This document shows, in pieces, positions 18,844 through 29,787 of a DNA stretch of 64,000 nucleotides. A program made the position numbers and the translations under genes. The stretch lies in contig NZ_OY781461.1 in assembly GCF_963676955.1 (NCBI RefSeq), positions 3,714,225 through 3,778,224 of the forward strand. Reading direction: 5' to 3'. The notes below the pieces were generated by a model. It was not told the DNA's origin and searched no databases. It saw only the letters and a list, made by a program, of their open reading frames with translations. Origin of the DNA: an uncultured Desulfuromonas sp. (GTDB lineage: Bacteria > Desulfobacterota > Desulfuromonadia > Desulfuromonadales > Desulfuromonadaceae). Within the stretch, counting starts at the first letter, position 1, and every line of letters begins with the position of its first letter.

Positions 18844-19183
18844 CTTCAGGCTCTTGTGGGTCAAGATCGGCATTCTCCTCTTCCGAGTTTGTCTCATCCG
18901 TCGCCTCAACGGTTTCATCCTCATCCGTCGCCATCGACTCAGGTTCTTCAGTAACCACATCCTGATCCTCCCTGGCTGGAGCCTCTCTCAAGGTACCTTC
19001 CTGCGATGGCTTTGGGTCCGGATAGGAGCGATCCTCAAAATTTTTCACATTGGCCGATGAGCCCGGATAGCGATCACTGTAATGAATCACCCCCTTCTCA
19101 TCCACCCATTTATACAACGGTCCGGCAACAAGCATCGCCGGGAACAGACACATCAAACACAAGCAAACCACAACGTAACGCAT
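18809..19183 (-). CDS. Secreted DUF4124-type protein with acidic tail
   Basis: About 124 residues. A signal peptide (MRYVVVCLCLMCLFPAMLVAG) is followed by the DUF4124 signature LYKWVDEKGVIHYSDRYPG. The last half is low-complexity and strongly acidic (repeated E, D and T). The start at 19183 has GGTGGAGG five bases upstream; a GTG at 19198 is less likely. It overlaps the TPM lipoprotein gene, suggesting coupled translation. Periplasmic function unknown. Confidence 0.75.
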   Translation of the reverse strand: MRYVVVCLCLMCLFPAMLVAGPLYKWVDEKGVIHYSDRYPGSSANVKNFEDRSYPDPKPSQEGTLREAPAREDQDVVTEEPESMATDEDETVEATDETNSEEENADLDPQEPEDEPADEGTEER

Positions 19184-19442
19184 GGCTTCCTCCACCAATA
19201 AGGTTGATGCCTAAAAAACCGTTCACACTCATCATAGATACTCGAAAAAAATCAAAAACACCAGTGTTGTTATCACTCTGCAGAGAGAATCTCAACGAGT
19301 CTGCAGCCCTCAATTGCGACCCCATTTCCGGCAGAACAAAGACTGAACGTCCCGTTAAAAACAAACCCTTAAATTCAATCGTTATTCCCGCGCGGGCGGA
19401 AATCCAATTTCAATGAGGAAAAATGTCCCCCAGCAGGCTGAA
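19184..19442. other. Intergenic region, no gene seen
   Basis: About 260 bases between the DUF4124 gene and the terminator of the Cys-rich gene. No ORF with a ribosome binding site was seen on either strand. Confidence 0.4.
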
Positions 19443-19482
19443 AAATAAAAAAGCGCCACTGGCAATACCACCAACAGCGCTT
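19443..19482 (-). terminator. Rho-independent terminator of the Cys-rich gene
   Basis: On the minus strand a GC-rich stem (AGCGC ... GCGCT, with an inner TTGG/CCAG pairing) is followed by a run of T, downstream of the stop of the gene at 19508-19822. Confidence 0.7.
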
Positions 19483-19507
19483 CGGTGCTAAAACTGAGCT
19501 GGTTCCG

Positions 19508-19822
19508 TCACGACGCACAGTCCTCCTGTTCAAATTCGGGATAAGGCTGCGGATCACACAACAGTTCCGGATTCACCGCTACTTTACGGCATTTTCCGCA
19601 GATATAACGCAAATTTGTCGGGAAATTGTGGCAATTTTGCGGTGGTTTCAGACTCGGCGTGCCACACCAATCCCGTCGACAGCCCTTGCCCAAAGGTTGA
19701 CACAGGCGATCCACATCCAACGATACCGCGCCACAGCGAGCACACATAAACGCCTGGGCGTCATCCGGAACCGGAATGCATTTCGAAAGATTTTCCATGC
19801 GATCATGCTTTTCTTGCGTCAT
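19508..19822 (-). CDS. Cysteine-rich zinc-ribbon-like protein
   Basis: A 104-residue protein with about nine Cys, including CARCGAV and CGKCRKV pairs that look like two zinc knuckles. No signal peptide. The ATG at 19822 follows AAGGAG by six bases, supporting translation. It is the last gene before the CRISPR trailer end. Not recognised beyond its metal-binding appearance. Confidence 0.65.
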   Translation of the reverse strand: MTQEKHDRMENLSKCIPVPDDAQAFMCARCGAVSLDVDRLCQPLGKGCRRDWCGTPSLKPPQNCHNFPTNLRYICGKCRKVAVNPELLCDPQPYPEFEQEDCAS

Positions 19823-20678
19823 AGACTACTCCTTAAATGATTTTGAAATTCAACGTTCTGTTTTAAGTTTAGCATGAAGAAAAGGAATGACGAGCAATAA
19901 GAGAATCCCTTTTTCATTCTTCAGGCACCCGCGAGGGGTGCGACCGTTGCGCCGTTGCTCGCTACTGAAGCTGCGGCACGTTTCAATCCACGCACCCGCG
20001 AGGGGTGCGACAAAATTTCCTTAGTACCATCCTCATTCTGATGCAAGTTTCAATCCACGCACCCGCGAGGGGTGCGACGGAGGTAGAAATGAGCTACCAA
20101 GGGAAAGTCTATAGTTTCAATCCATGCACCCGCGAGGGGTGCGACAGCGGCCAGACCGACAACAACCAGATTCATGATTGTTTCAATCCACGCACCCGCG
20201 AGGGGTGCGACCGGGGCCGTCGCCGCCTTATTTATGTTCAGGGGGGTTTCAATCCACGCACCCGCGAGGGGTGCGACCCCTTGTACCAACGGCACTCTAT
20301 ACGCCACCAAGTGTTTCAATCCACGCACCCGCGAGGGGTGCGACTTGGCGATGTACTTGGCGTCGATCCAGACGGTGACGTTTCAATCCACGCACCCGCG
20401 AGGGGTGCGACTTGATACGGTCGTTGGCGGTGGGCTGCTTGACGTGTTTCAATCCACGCACCCGCGAGGGGTGCGACGCGGACTGTATCCATAGCATCGC
20501 GGCTGGTTTGTTGTTTCAATCCACGCACCCGCGAGGGGTGCGACCGCAGCCTGATCAACTAACGGAGCAGGGGAGCGATGTTTCAATCCACGCACCCGCG
20601 AGGGGTGCGACAGGCGCTGACGTCTACGATTTGACGCATTAGGGAGGTTTCAATCCACGCACCCGCGAGGGGTGCGAC

Positions 20679-20779
20679 CCCGCCGTCACGCATATTTTCG
20701 CGGGTTTCTTTAGTTTCAATCCACGCACCCGCGAGGGGTGCGACTCCCGCCGTCACGCATATTTTCGCGGGTTTCTTTA
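20679..20779. repeat. Two adjacent near-identical spacers
   Basis: The spacers at 20679-20712 (34 bases) and 20745-20779 (35 bases) are identical except for one extra T at the left end of the second. In crRNA orientation they share the 5' end and differ by one base at the 3' end. Confidence 0.9.
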
Positions 20780-22937
20780 GTTTCAATCCACGCACCCGCG
20801 AGGGGTGCGACACCCCCGACATCTCTTTAGCGTCATCCTCATTATTGTTTCAATCCACGCACCCGCGAGGGGTGCGACGGTTCATTGTTCCAGGTACGGT
20901 TAAGGGTGCGAGGGTTTCAATCCACGCACCCGCGAGGGGTGCGACCGATACCGTTAGAAAACTGATCACCGGTAAGAGCCGTTTCAATCCACGCACCCGC
21001 GAGGGGTGCGACTATAGAGCTTAAATATCTTTGCGAAACTCCAACGGTTTCAATCCACGCACCCGCGAGGGGTGCGACCGGTCAGCCAGTACCTCGTTGA
21101 GGCCGTTATATTTGTTTCAATCCACGCACCCGCGAGGGGTGCGACATCTCACGCTCAACACGGTTAGCCATGGTGACGATGTTTCAATCCACGCACCCGC
21201 GAGGGGTGCGACGAGAATCAAAACGGGTTGTTCGTTATTTTGAAGAGTTTCAATCCACGCACCCGCGAGGGGTGCGACATGCGACAAACAAACAAGATGC
21301 GGCGACAAAGAGGTTTCAATCCACGCACCCGCGAGGGGTGCGACACTCATGGATTGTTGCGCCGAGGTCTCCATCATTTGTTTCAATCCACGCACCCGCG
21401 AGGGGTGCGACACCCGTGAGCAAGCAACCCTGTAACGTTCTCCAAGTTTCAATCCACGCACCCGCGAGGGGTGCGACGCGATCTGATCGACTACGGCAGC
21501 CGCAATGATGACGTTTCAATCCACGCACCCGCGAGGGGTGCGACTGGGTGATCAACAGCCGAGTTATAAGCGATTGCGCGTTTCAATCCACGCACCCGCG
21601 AGGGGTGCGACGATGAATGAGGCCGGCACCTTTGAGGATCTGTAGAGTTTCAATCCACGCACCCGCGAGGGGTGCGACTCATAAGATTTTTTCTAAGGAA
21701 GCTGAGTCTCTTGTTTCAATCCACGCACCCGCGAGGGGTGCGACTGCTTTTGATGACTATACGGGGTCATTCAGTTACGTTTCAATCCACGCACCCGCGA
21801 GGGGTGCGACCCTCATCGGTTGTATCAACACGGTAATCCGACTTAGTTTCAATCCACGCACCCGCGAGGGGTGCGACGAAAGAATTTCGAAGCTTCCCCG
21901 AGCTTCGAGCGTTTCAATCCACGCACCCGCGAGGGGTGCGACATCTGATTTCTGGTGGTATCAGTATAGGTCAAAAGTTTCAATCCACGCACCCGCGAGG
22001 GGTGCGACCTTAATTTGGTTTACAGCATAATAACTTTTTCCCGTTTCAATCCACGCACCCGCGAGGGGTGCGACTGATAAACCTGAGGACGGCCACGCTT
22101 CCCAGGAAGTTTCAATCCACGCACCCGCGAGGGGTGCGACATCACCGTTCGTGATTTTTTCACTCGTAAATGGTGGTTTCAATCCACGCACCCGCGAGGG
22201 GTGCGACGCGGGCTCTGGCTCGACATCGCCGAAACCTGAGCAGTTTCAATCCACGCACCCGCGAGGGGTGCGACGAGATTGGCGTAACCTTGACGACCAT
22301 AATCCTCAAGTTTCAATCCACGCACCCGCGAGGGGTGCGACTAACCACTCTTCATGCTGGCAAAAATCAAATTCGTTTCAATCCACGCACCCGCGAGGGG
22401 TGCGACTCATCTTCCTTTAAACCCTTGCGAAGCACATAACGTTTCAATCCACGCACCCGCGAGGGGTGCGACGACTATAAAACAAGAGCTTGATATTCAG
22501 AAGGAAGTTTCAATCCACGCACCCGCGAGGGGTGCGACCAGCAGCCTTTTTGTACAGATTTACGCACACGCTGTTTCAATCCACGCACCCGCGAGGGGTG
22601 CGACGCTCAACATTTTCTGAACTACTTAGCGCAATCAGCGTTTCAATCCACGCACCCGCGAGGGGTGCGACAAAAAACGTGCTGTACTTTGGGGAGAAGT
22701 GCTTCGGGTTTCAATCCACGCACCCGCGAGGGGTGCGACCCACAGGGCGGTCAATGCAGTCATGACGACACCGTTTCAATCCACGCACCCGCGAGGGGTG
22801 CGACAAATTCTTCTCACAGATCAACGTTAAACTGAAACAGTTTCAATCCACGCACCCGCGAGGGGTGCGACAGAGGCAATGCATCGCGGAGAGCACCGCA
22901 GGTTTGTTTCAATCCACGCACCCGCGAGGGGTGCGAC

Positions 22938-24037
22938 ACCCAGCGGCACCACCGTTCCGGTCTCCATGCACGTTTCAATCCACGCACCCGCGAGGGGTGC
23001 GACAGCCGTCTTTGTTCCCAGTCGCTTTTAGTGAGATCGTTTCAATCCACGCACCCGCGAGGGGTGCGACCCGGGGTGATTCTGTAGTGGGGCGATACTA
23101 TGAAGTTTCAATCCACGCACCCGCGAGGGGTGCGACGGCGGCGGCGGTGGATTTTTACCGCGCCCAGTTTGTTTCAATCCACGCACCCGCGAGGGGTGCG
23201 ACAGCTCACCGGTAGACAATTTGCCGTTTTGTAGGATGTTTCAATCCACGCACCCGCGAGGGGTGCGACCCAGTCTGTCATTGATTCTCTGGGGACATCG
23301 TCGTTTCAATCCACGCACCCGCGAGGGGTGCGACCGCGTCTTTGATGTCGTGGCTTGAGGACCATACTTCGTTTCAATCCACGCACCCGCGAGGGGTGCG
23401 ACGTGGCATAAGGTCAAAGTCAAAACCCGGTTGTTGTTTCAATCCACGCACCCGCGAGGGGTGCGACCGTGTCTCTGTTCGGTTTTGGTATCTCTCAACT
23501 TAGTTTCAATCCACGCACCCGCGAGGGGTGCGACGTCGTGCCCTCCTGATCGGATGGAAAAGTATAGCCGGTTTCAATCCACGCACCCGCGAGGGGTGCG
23601 ACGCTATTGCGATCACGCCTCCGGCCAGATCACCATTGTTTCAATCCACGCACCCGCGAGGGGTGCGACTTTTTGACCGCGTCTACCAGGTGGACGATGA
23701 CGGGTTTCAATCCACGCACCCGCGAGGGGTGCGACACGACGGCGGCGGCGAGATGACCGGGTCCGAGGTGGTTTCAATCCACGCACCCGCGAGGGGTGCG
23801 ACCGAATAACACAGCGTGTTTCCGGGCCGCATCTGGGTTTCAATCCACGCACCCGCGAGGGGTGCGACCGATATTGGCTTGCACCATTTGCAGGGCACCG
23901 TTGTTTCAATCCACGCACCCGCGAGGGGTGCGACGCCGATCCACTGCTGTGGTGCACCGCGTTTTTACGCGTTTCAATCCACGCACCCGCGAGGGGTGCG
24001 ACCTCTTGATGCTAATCCTGATTCTGACATTGATGAT
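22938..24037. repeat. CRISPR spacer block, copy 1
   Basis: Seventeen consecutive spacers, of which fifteen recur in the same order at 24536-25703. From 23203 to about 24000 the block is identical to the second copy at an offset of 1466 bases. Confidence 0.9.
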
Positions 24038-24535
24038 GTTTCAATCCACGCACCCGCGAGGGGTGCGACGCTTTCTTGGTTACGTTCGATTTCTTGACAT
24101 AGTCGTTTCAATCCACGCACCCGCGAGGGGTGCGACCCGGGGTGATTCTGTAGTGGGGCGATACTATGAAGTTTCAATCCACGCACCCGCGAGGGGTGCG
24201 ACGTCAGCACCCTGCTCAAAATGCGCGGCCGCACCTGGTTTCAATCCACGCACCCGCGAGGGGTGCGACGCCAGCCGCTCCCACACTTGTGGATGCTGCA
24301 ACCTGTTTCAATCCACGCACCCGCGAGGGGTGCGACGGTAACACAAGGATGCCGCGGCAAGGCCGATCAAGTTTCAATCCACGCACCCGCGAGGGGTGCG
24401 ACTGCCTTGTCACTAAAAACAAACAGGAATCAAGAAGTTTCAATCCACGCACCCGCGAGGGGTGCGACCGTAACGGTTGCCCTTGGCTACTATGTCGATA
24501 TCGGTTTCAATCCACGCACCCGCGAGGGGTGCGAC

Positions 24536-25703
24536 ACCCAGCGGCACCACCGTTCCGGTCTCCATGCACGTTTCAATCCACGCACCCGCGAGGGGTGCGA
24601 CAGCCGTCTTTGTTCCCAGTCGCTTTTAGTGAGATCGTTTCAATCCACGCACCCGCGAGGGGTGCGACAGCTCACCGGTAGACAATTTGCCGTTTTGTAG
24701 GATGTTTCAATCCACGCACCCGCGAGGGGTGCGACCCAGTCTGTCATTGATTCTCTGGGGACATCGTCGTTTCAATCCACGCACCCGCGAGGGGTGCGAC
24801 CGCGTCTTTGATGTCGTGGCTTGAGGACCATACTTCGTTTCAATCCACGCACCCGCGAGGGGTGCGACGTGGCATAAGGTCAAAGTCAAAACCCGGTTGT
24901 TGTTTCAATCCACGCACCCGCGAGGGGTGCGACCGTGTCTCTGTTCGGTTTTGGTATCTCTCAACTTAGTTTCAATCCACGCACCCGCGAGGGGTGCGAC
25001 GTCGTGCCCTCCTGATCGGATGGAAAAGTATAGCCGGTTTCAATCCACGCACCCGCGAGGGGTGCGACGCTATTGCGATCACGCCTCCGGCCAGATCACC
25101 ATTGTTTCAATCCACGCACCCGCGAGGGGTGCGACTTTTTGACCGCGTCTACCAGGTGGACGATGACGGGTTTCAATCCACGCACCCGCGAGGGGTGCGA
25201 CACGACGGCGGCGGCGAGATGACCGGGTCCGAGGTGGTTTCAATCCACGCACCCGCGAGGGGTGCGACCGAATAACACAGCGTGTTTCCGGGCCGCATCT
25301 GGGTTTCAATCCACGCACCCGCGAGGGGTGCGACCGATATTGGCTTGCACCATTTGCAGGGCACCGTTGTTTCAATCCACGCACCCGCGAGGGGTGCGAC
25401 GCCGATCCACTGCTGTGGTGCACCGCGTTTTTACGCGTTTCAATCCACGCACCCGCGAGGGGTGCGACCGAATAACACAGCGTGTTTCCGGGCCGCATCT
25501 GGGTTTCAATCCACGCACCCGCGAGGGGTGCGACCGATATTGGCTTGCACCATTTGCAGGGCACCGTTGTTTCAATCCACGCACCCGCGAGGGGTGCGAC
25601 GCCGATCCACTGCTGTGGTGCACCGCGTTTTTACGCGTTTCAATCCACGCACCCGCGAGGGGTGCGACCTCTTGATGCTAATCCTGATTCTGACATTGAT
25701 GAT
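24536..25703. repeat. CRISPR spacer block, copy 2 (with deletion and internal triplication)
   Basis: Repeats the spacer order of 22938-24037 but lacks two spacers (those at 23071 and 23137 in copy 1). It also contains one three-spacer unit twice (25269-25436 and 25469-25636), so those three spacers occur three times in the array. Confidence 0.9.
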
Positions 25704-27669
25704 GTTTCAATCCACGCACCCGCGAGGGGTGCGACACACCTCATCCAACATCGTCCGCGCCATGGCCCTGTTTCAATCCACGCACCCGCGAGGGGTGCGA
25801 CTACTTTCTTCTCGGTGCTGTTGGGTTCTCTTTATCGTTTCAATCCACGCACCCGCGAGGGGTGCGACCATGAAAAACACTTTGTCCAGGCGAGTAATAA
25901 CTGTTTCAATCCACGCACCCGCGAGGGGTGCGACTGCAGCGTCTATGCCAGGGAAATAAACCCTATCCGTTTCAATCCACGCACCCGCGAGGGGTGCGAC
26001 GTGTCCGCAGACAGATCAACCGTGTCGGTGCTGGTGTTTCAATCCACGCACCCGCGAGGGGTGCGACTCTCTGAGATACGCTATTCATCCCATGCATATC
26101 GTGTTTCAATCCACGCACCCGCGAGGGGTGCGACAACGCGGATTGACAAGCCGCAAACGAAAGCGCCGGGTTTCAATCCACGCACCCGCGAGGGGTGCGA
26201 CAACATTGGCCAGCTTGATAAATATGTGTCTATCCAGTTTCAATCCACGCACCCGCGAGGGGTGCGACATATCACCAATAGAGCAATCATGCAGCGCCTT
26301 GATGTTTCAATCCACGCACCCGCGAGGGGTGCGACTGAGGCCTCCGGTATGTTTGCTTGGGCATTGCAAGTTTCAATCCACGCACCCGCGAGGGGTGCGA
26401 CCGTGGCGACGAGCAGGTCGGCACCATTAACTATACGTTTCAATCCACGCACCCGCGAGGGGTGCGACGCCCGACAAGCTCATAGCATCCCCACGAAAGC
26501 ATGGCGTTTCAATCCACGCACCCGCGAGGGGTGCGACAGTCTATAGACGCTTATCCTGTCGCGTATCGTCAGTTTCAATCCACGCACCCGCGAGGGGTGC
26601 GACGGCTGCGCAAATCTGACAAGATGCGCCGCTTCCGTGTTTCAATCCACGCACCCGCGAGGGGTGCGACTTGAGTAGACACGGCACTCCGCACAAGATC
26701 AAAGAGTTTCAATCCACGCACCCGCGAGGGGTGCGACAAAGCGGGTGCCAGAACTGAGAAAGCGTCTATTGCGTTTCAATCCACGCACCCGCGAGGGGTG
26801 CGACGAAAACGACACCGGCGCTTACATTGTCCATGTGTCCGTTTCAATCCACGCACCCGCGAGGGGTGCGACCAAGTAAGGGGAAATTGATGGAACCGAA
26901 AACGACAGTTTCAATCCACGCACCCGCGAGGGGTGCGACTGCGATCAGCAGTGGTGGCTTGCCCTGCAGGGCCTCGTTTCAATCCACGCACCCGCGAGGG
27001 GTGCGACCACTTAAGATGCGGAAATAATCGCCCGATAGCGCGTTTCAATCCACGCACCCGCGAGGGGTGCGACCTGATTCACGGCCATATCACTGCCGAT
27101 ATTGAGGTTTCAATCCACGCACCCGCGAGGGGTGCGACTCAACCTGTTCCGGCTCAGGAGTTGGCAAAGCAGTTTCAATCCACGCACCCGCGAGGGGTGC
27201 GACACTCGTTTGCAGCTGAATATATAAGGTATGGATCTGTTTCAATCCACGCACCCGCGAGGGGTGCGACGTGCCGACGAATCGGGTCAAATCAAGCCCA
27301 CATTGTTTCAATCCACGCACCCGCGAGGGGTGCGACCGAGATATCCGGCGTAGTGGATCAGCTCTTTATAGGTTTCAATCCACGCACCCGCGAGGGGTGC
27401 GACCCCGCGTTGCTGCATGATTATTGTTTTGTTGCGTCGTTTCAATCCACGCACCCGCGAGGGGTGCGACGCGTAATTACAGTTATGACAGCTGATCAGT
27501 ATCAAGTTTCAATCCACGCACCCGCGAGGGGTGCGACGGATTAAATCTGCTGGAATCGTTTTAGCTAAGTCGTTTCAATCCACGCACCCGCGAGGGGTGC
27601 GACTTGATCTGACGTGTATGTTTGATTGTGGCGAAATGTTTCAATCCACGCACCCGCGAGGGGTGCGAC

Positions 27670-27841
27670 TGCACGCTGATAACAGCGTGATTCTACTTTG
27701 TAATTTTCTATCAATTCGCGAAGCATCGGGATCAGTGCAAAAAAATCCCGACAAAAATAACGCCCTGAAAACTTTTATTCTATTTTCAAAGACCTACAGC
27801 AGCGCGAACCTCCCGGGGATTTGCGTATCACTGGAGGTTCG
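27670..27841 (-). promoter_or_regulatory. CRISPR leader
   Basis: About 170 AT-rich bases between cas2 and the first repeat. It contains a 10-bp inverted repeat GCGAACCTCC/GGAGGTTCGC (27804-27813 and 27833-27842), overlapping the cas2 stop codon, which may be a hairpin in the cas transcript. It also holds CGGGAT/ATCCCG around an A-tract (about 27727-27750). Next to the first repeat is a perfect palindrome CACGCTG-ATAA-CAGCGTG (27674-27691). These are candidates for array promoter control and integration-site recognition. Confidence 0.8.
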
Positions 27842-28132
27842 CTAAATGATTAAGGGCCCTTCCTGATCGATTCCCTCTTTGGCTCCGACATGCTCGACCC
27901 GGTTTCGCCAGTTGGCTCCGAGAAAGTAAAAACGCAGGCTGTCGCGCTCGTCGTCGATGACATCGAGAAGCTGTTGCCGCATCTGGGTCCATTGCGCTGG
28001 ATCGACAAGGCATTCAAACACGGAATATTGCACGCGTTGGCCGTGATTCTGGCAGATTTTTGCAACCCGCCGCAGACGCTTGGCTCCGGTGCGGCAGGTT
28101 GTGGCGACATCGTAACTGACCAAGACCATCAT
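27842..28132 (-). CDS. cas2: Cas2, CRISPR adaptation protein
   Basis: A 96-residue protein with the Cas2 ferredoxin-like fold signature MMVLVSYDVATT at the N-terminus (Asp at the end of the first strand) and QYSVFECLVDPAQW. With Cas1 it forms the integrase that inserts new spacers at the leader end. The start is three bases after the cas1 stop. It is the last cas gene before the leader. Confidence 0.97.
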   Translation of the reverse strand: MMVLVSYDVATTCRTGAKRLRRVAKICQNHGQRVQYSVFECLVDPAQWTQMRQQLLDVIDDERDSLRFYFLGANWRNRVEHVGAKEGIDQEGPLII

Positions 28133-28135
28133 GGG

Positions 28136-29167
28136 TCACCTCCATAAAAACGGCGGGTAGTCGTCCAGATCGCCACGCAAATACCGGCTGAGCAGCTGGG
28201 CCTGGGCATAGAGGGCCATGCCCAAGGGGATTTTTTCTTTCAGGAAGGGATGCTCTATCTCTTCCTGCTTGCGTTTCTGGTAGGCGACCAGCAGGGTCTT
28301 GCGCGTCTCGTCACTCATAGTCACGGCCCCGGAGTCGGTGACGGTAAAACCTTTTGGTTTGACCTGACCGAGATTGATCAGCGACAACGCCAGACGATCC
28401 GCCAACATGGGGCGGAATTCTTCCATCAGATCCAGAGCCAGGCCATAGCGCCCCGGTCGATCACGATGCAGAAAACCCACGGCCGGATCAAGGCCGACGC
28501 TTTCCAGAGCGGAGCGGGCATCATGGGCAAGCAGCGCATAGATAAAAGAAAGCAGACAGTTGACCGGATCAAGGGGCGGACGGCGGTTGCGCCCCGTAAA
28601 TGAAAACGTCTCTTTCTGGGCGACAATCAGATGGTCAAACTGATCGAAATAATCCCTGGCGGCGCGCCCTTCTATGCCGCGCACGGTTTCCAGATCGTCC
28701 TCAGCCAACAATTTCCGGCTGTAACGGGTCAAGCCCTGGCAGGTCTGTTCAATATCGGTTTCAACCGTCTTTTGCTGATGGTCACGCAACACGCGCTGCA
28801 AACTGGTGCGGCAATTGGCGACCTTGCCCAGCACGAACAGGCGCGCCAGCCGGGCGGATGCCTTGTCGCAATCGGCCTGGCGATACTGCTCACGCCGGAG
28901 CAGCACATTGCCGCTCACCGGCCCCTGCACCCGGGCCAGAAAACGGCCGTATTCCGTCATGAAACTGACCGAGACATCGTTTTCAGCACAATGTCCGAGC
29001 AGAAAAGGGCTGCACAGCACATTGCCGAAACAAACAATTGAACTCAGGGTGTGGATGGGCAAGCGCAGGCGATTTTCCCGCTCGACCTGGACCACCACGG
29101 TTTCCCCTTCCTTGTGCAGATAGGTCCCCTGCGTGGTCACGTAGAGTGTGTTGAGCATCTTTTTCAT
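28136..29167 (-). CDS. cas1: Cas1, CRISPR integrase
   Basis: A 343-residue protein. The N-terminal beta domain (MKKMLNTLYVTTQGTYLHKEGETVVV) is followed by the helical catalytic domain. The expected metal ligands are visible: Glu in VRGIEGRAARDYF, His in GFLHRDRPGRYGLALDLMEEFRP and an acidic residue in the same segment. The start at 29167 overlaps the cas4 stop by four bases; a longer frame to 29257 would run inside cas4. It inserts spacers together with Cas2, with Cas4 trimming prespacers in I-C systems. Confidence 0.97.
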   Translation of the reverse strand: MKKMLNTLYVTTQGTYLHKEGETVVVQVERENRLRLPIHTLSSIVCFGNVLCSPFLLGHCAENDVSVSFMTEYGRFLARVQGPVSGNVLLRREQYRQADCDKASARLARLFVLGKVANCRTSLQRVLRDHQQKTVETDIEQTCQGLTRYSRKLLAEDDLETVRGIEGRAARDYFDQFDHLIVAQKETFSFTGRNRRPPLDPVNCLLSFIYALLAHDARSALESVGLDPAVGFLHRDRPGRYGLALDLMEEFRPMLADRLALSLINLGQVKPKGFTVTDSGAVTMSDETRKTLLVAYQKRKQEEIEHPFLKEKIPLGMALYAQAQLLSRYLRGDLDDYPPFLWR

Positions 29168-29787
29168 CCGGTTCTCCCGATCATGGCCGCCAGATATTTC
29201 TTCACGGAACGCTGCTTTTCGCAGCTGTGTGGCAGACATAAATGCAGCAATGAACACTGATCACATTTTTTGGAATAGACAGCCGGTGGTGTGTGCTGCC
29301 GGGCGATCAGATCATGCACCTGTTGGGCGATGGACAGAGTGAGTTCGCGTAACGCAGGATCAAACACTACGGCTTTACGCCGGCGTTTCTGGCCGTAAAA
29401 CAGCGCGCCCTCGGCAATGTCCACCGACAGCATCTCTTCCAGACACAGCGCCTGGGCGCACAGTTGCACCTCATCACACTGATCCTTCTTGGGGCGGCCG
29501 CGTTTATACTCCACGGGCAACACCGTTCCGTCGGCGTGAAACTCCACCACGTCGGCCTGCCCGCTTAATCCCAAACGGCTGGAACGAATCGGCAGGGTCC
29601 GCACGATACGCACCCCGCCGATTTTCGTTTTTTCATGGCTGTCCACCCGTTCATGCAGCACCTGCCCTTCAGCGGTGTAGCGATTTTCCGCCCACAGCTG
29701 TTCAACGTGGATCAAAGCGCACTGGCGTGGGCAGAACATGTAGTGCTGCAACGCCGACAGCATGATGTAGTCGGATTCGTCATACAT
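29164..29787 (-). CDS. cas4: Cas4, RecB-like prespacer nuclease
   Basis: A 207-residue protein with the iron-sulfur cluster cysteines of Cas4: one in YMFCPRQCALIH and three in KKCDQCSLLHLCLP. RecB-nuclease motifs are seen in GQADVVEFHADG and PVEYKRGRPKK. In type I-C, Cas4 processes prespacers and helps PAM selection. Overlaps cas1 by four bases and abuts the four-helix-bundle gene upstream (shared base 29787). Confidence 0.95.
   Translation of the reverse strand: MYDESDYIMLSALQHYMFCPRQCALIHVEQLWAENRYTAEGQVLHERVDSHEKTKIGGVRIVRTLPIRSSRLGLSGQADVVEFHADGTVLPVEYKRGRPKKDQCDEVQLCAQALCLEEMLSVDIAEGALFYGQKRRRKAVVFDPALRELTLSIAQQVHDLIARQHTPPAVYSKKCDQCSLLHLCLPHSCEKQRSVKKYLAAMIGRTG

Larger units (their letters stand above)
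19925..27669 (-). CRISPR. Type I-C CRISPR array, 116 full repeats plus a degenerate trailer repeat
   Basis: 32-base repeats reading GTTTCAATCCACG...GGGGTGCGAC on the plus strand, first full copy at 19980 and last at 27638-27669. Spacers are mostly 33-36 bases. I counted 116 repeats by position. Orientation: I-C repeats are transcribed as GTCGC...GATTGAAAC, which is the minus strand here. The cas genes are on that strand, cas2 is separated from 27669 by a leader, and the far end decays (half repeat at 19925-19944; one variant with T for C in the copy at 20114). The newest spacers are therefore near 27600. The repeat forms a GCACCC/GGGTGC hairpin. Frames read through the array are artefacts. 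Confidence 0.98.

Noticed and set aside
20005-27685. Many ORFs through the CRISPR array with repeated SIHAPARG, FNPRTREGCD or VAPLAGAWIET peptides
   Set aside because: They are translations of the repeat in different frames and are not proteins.
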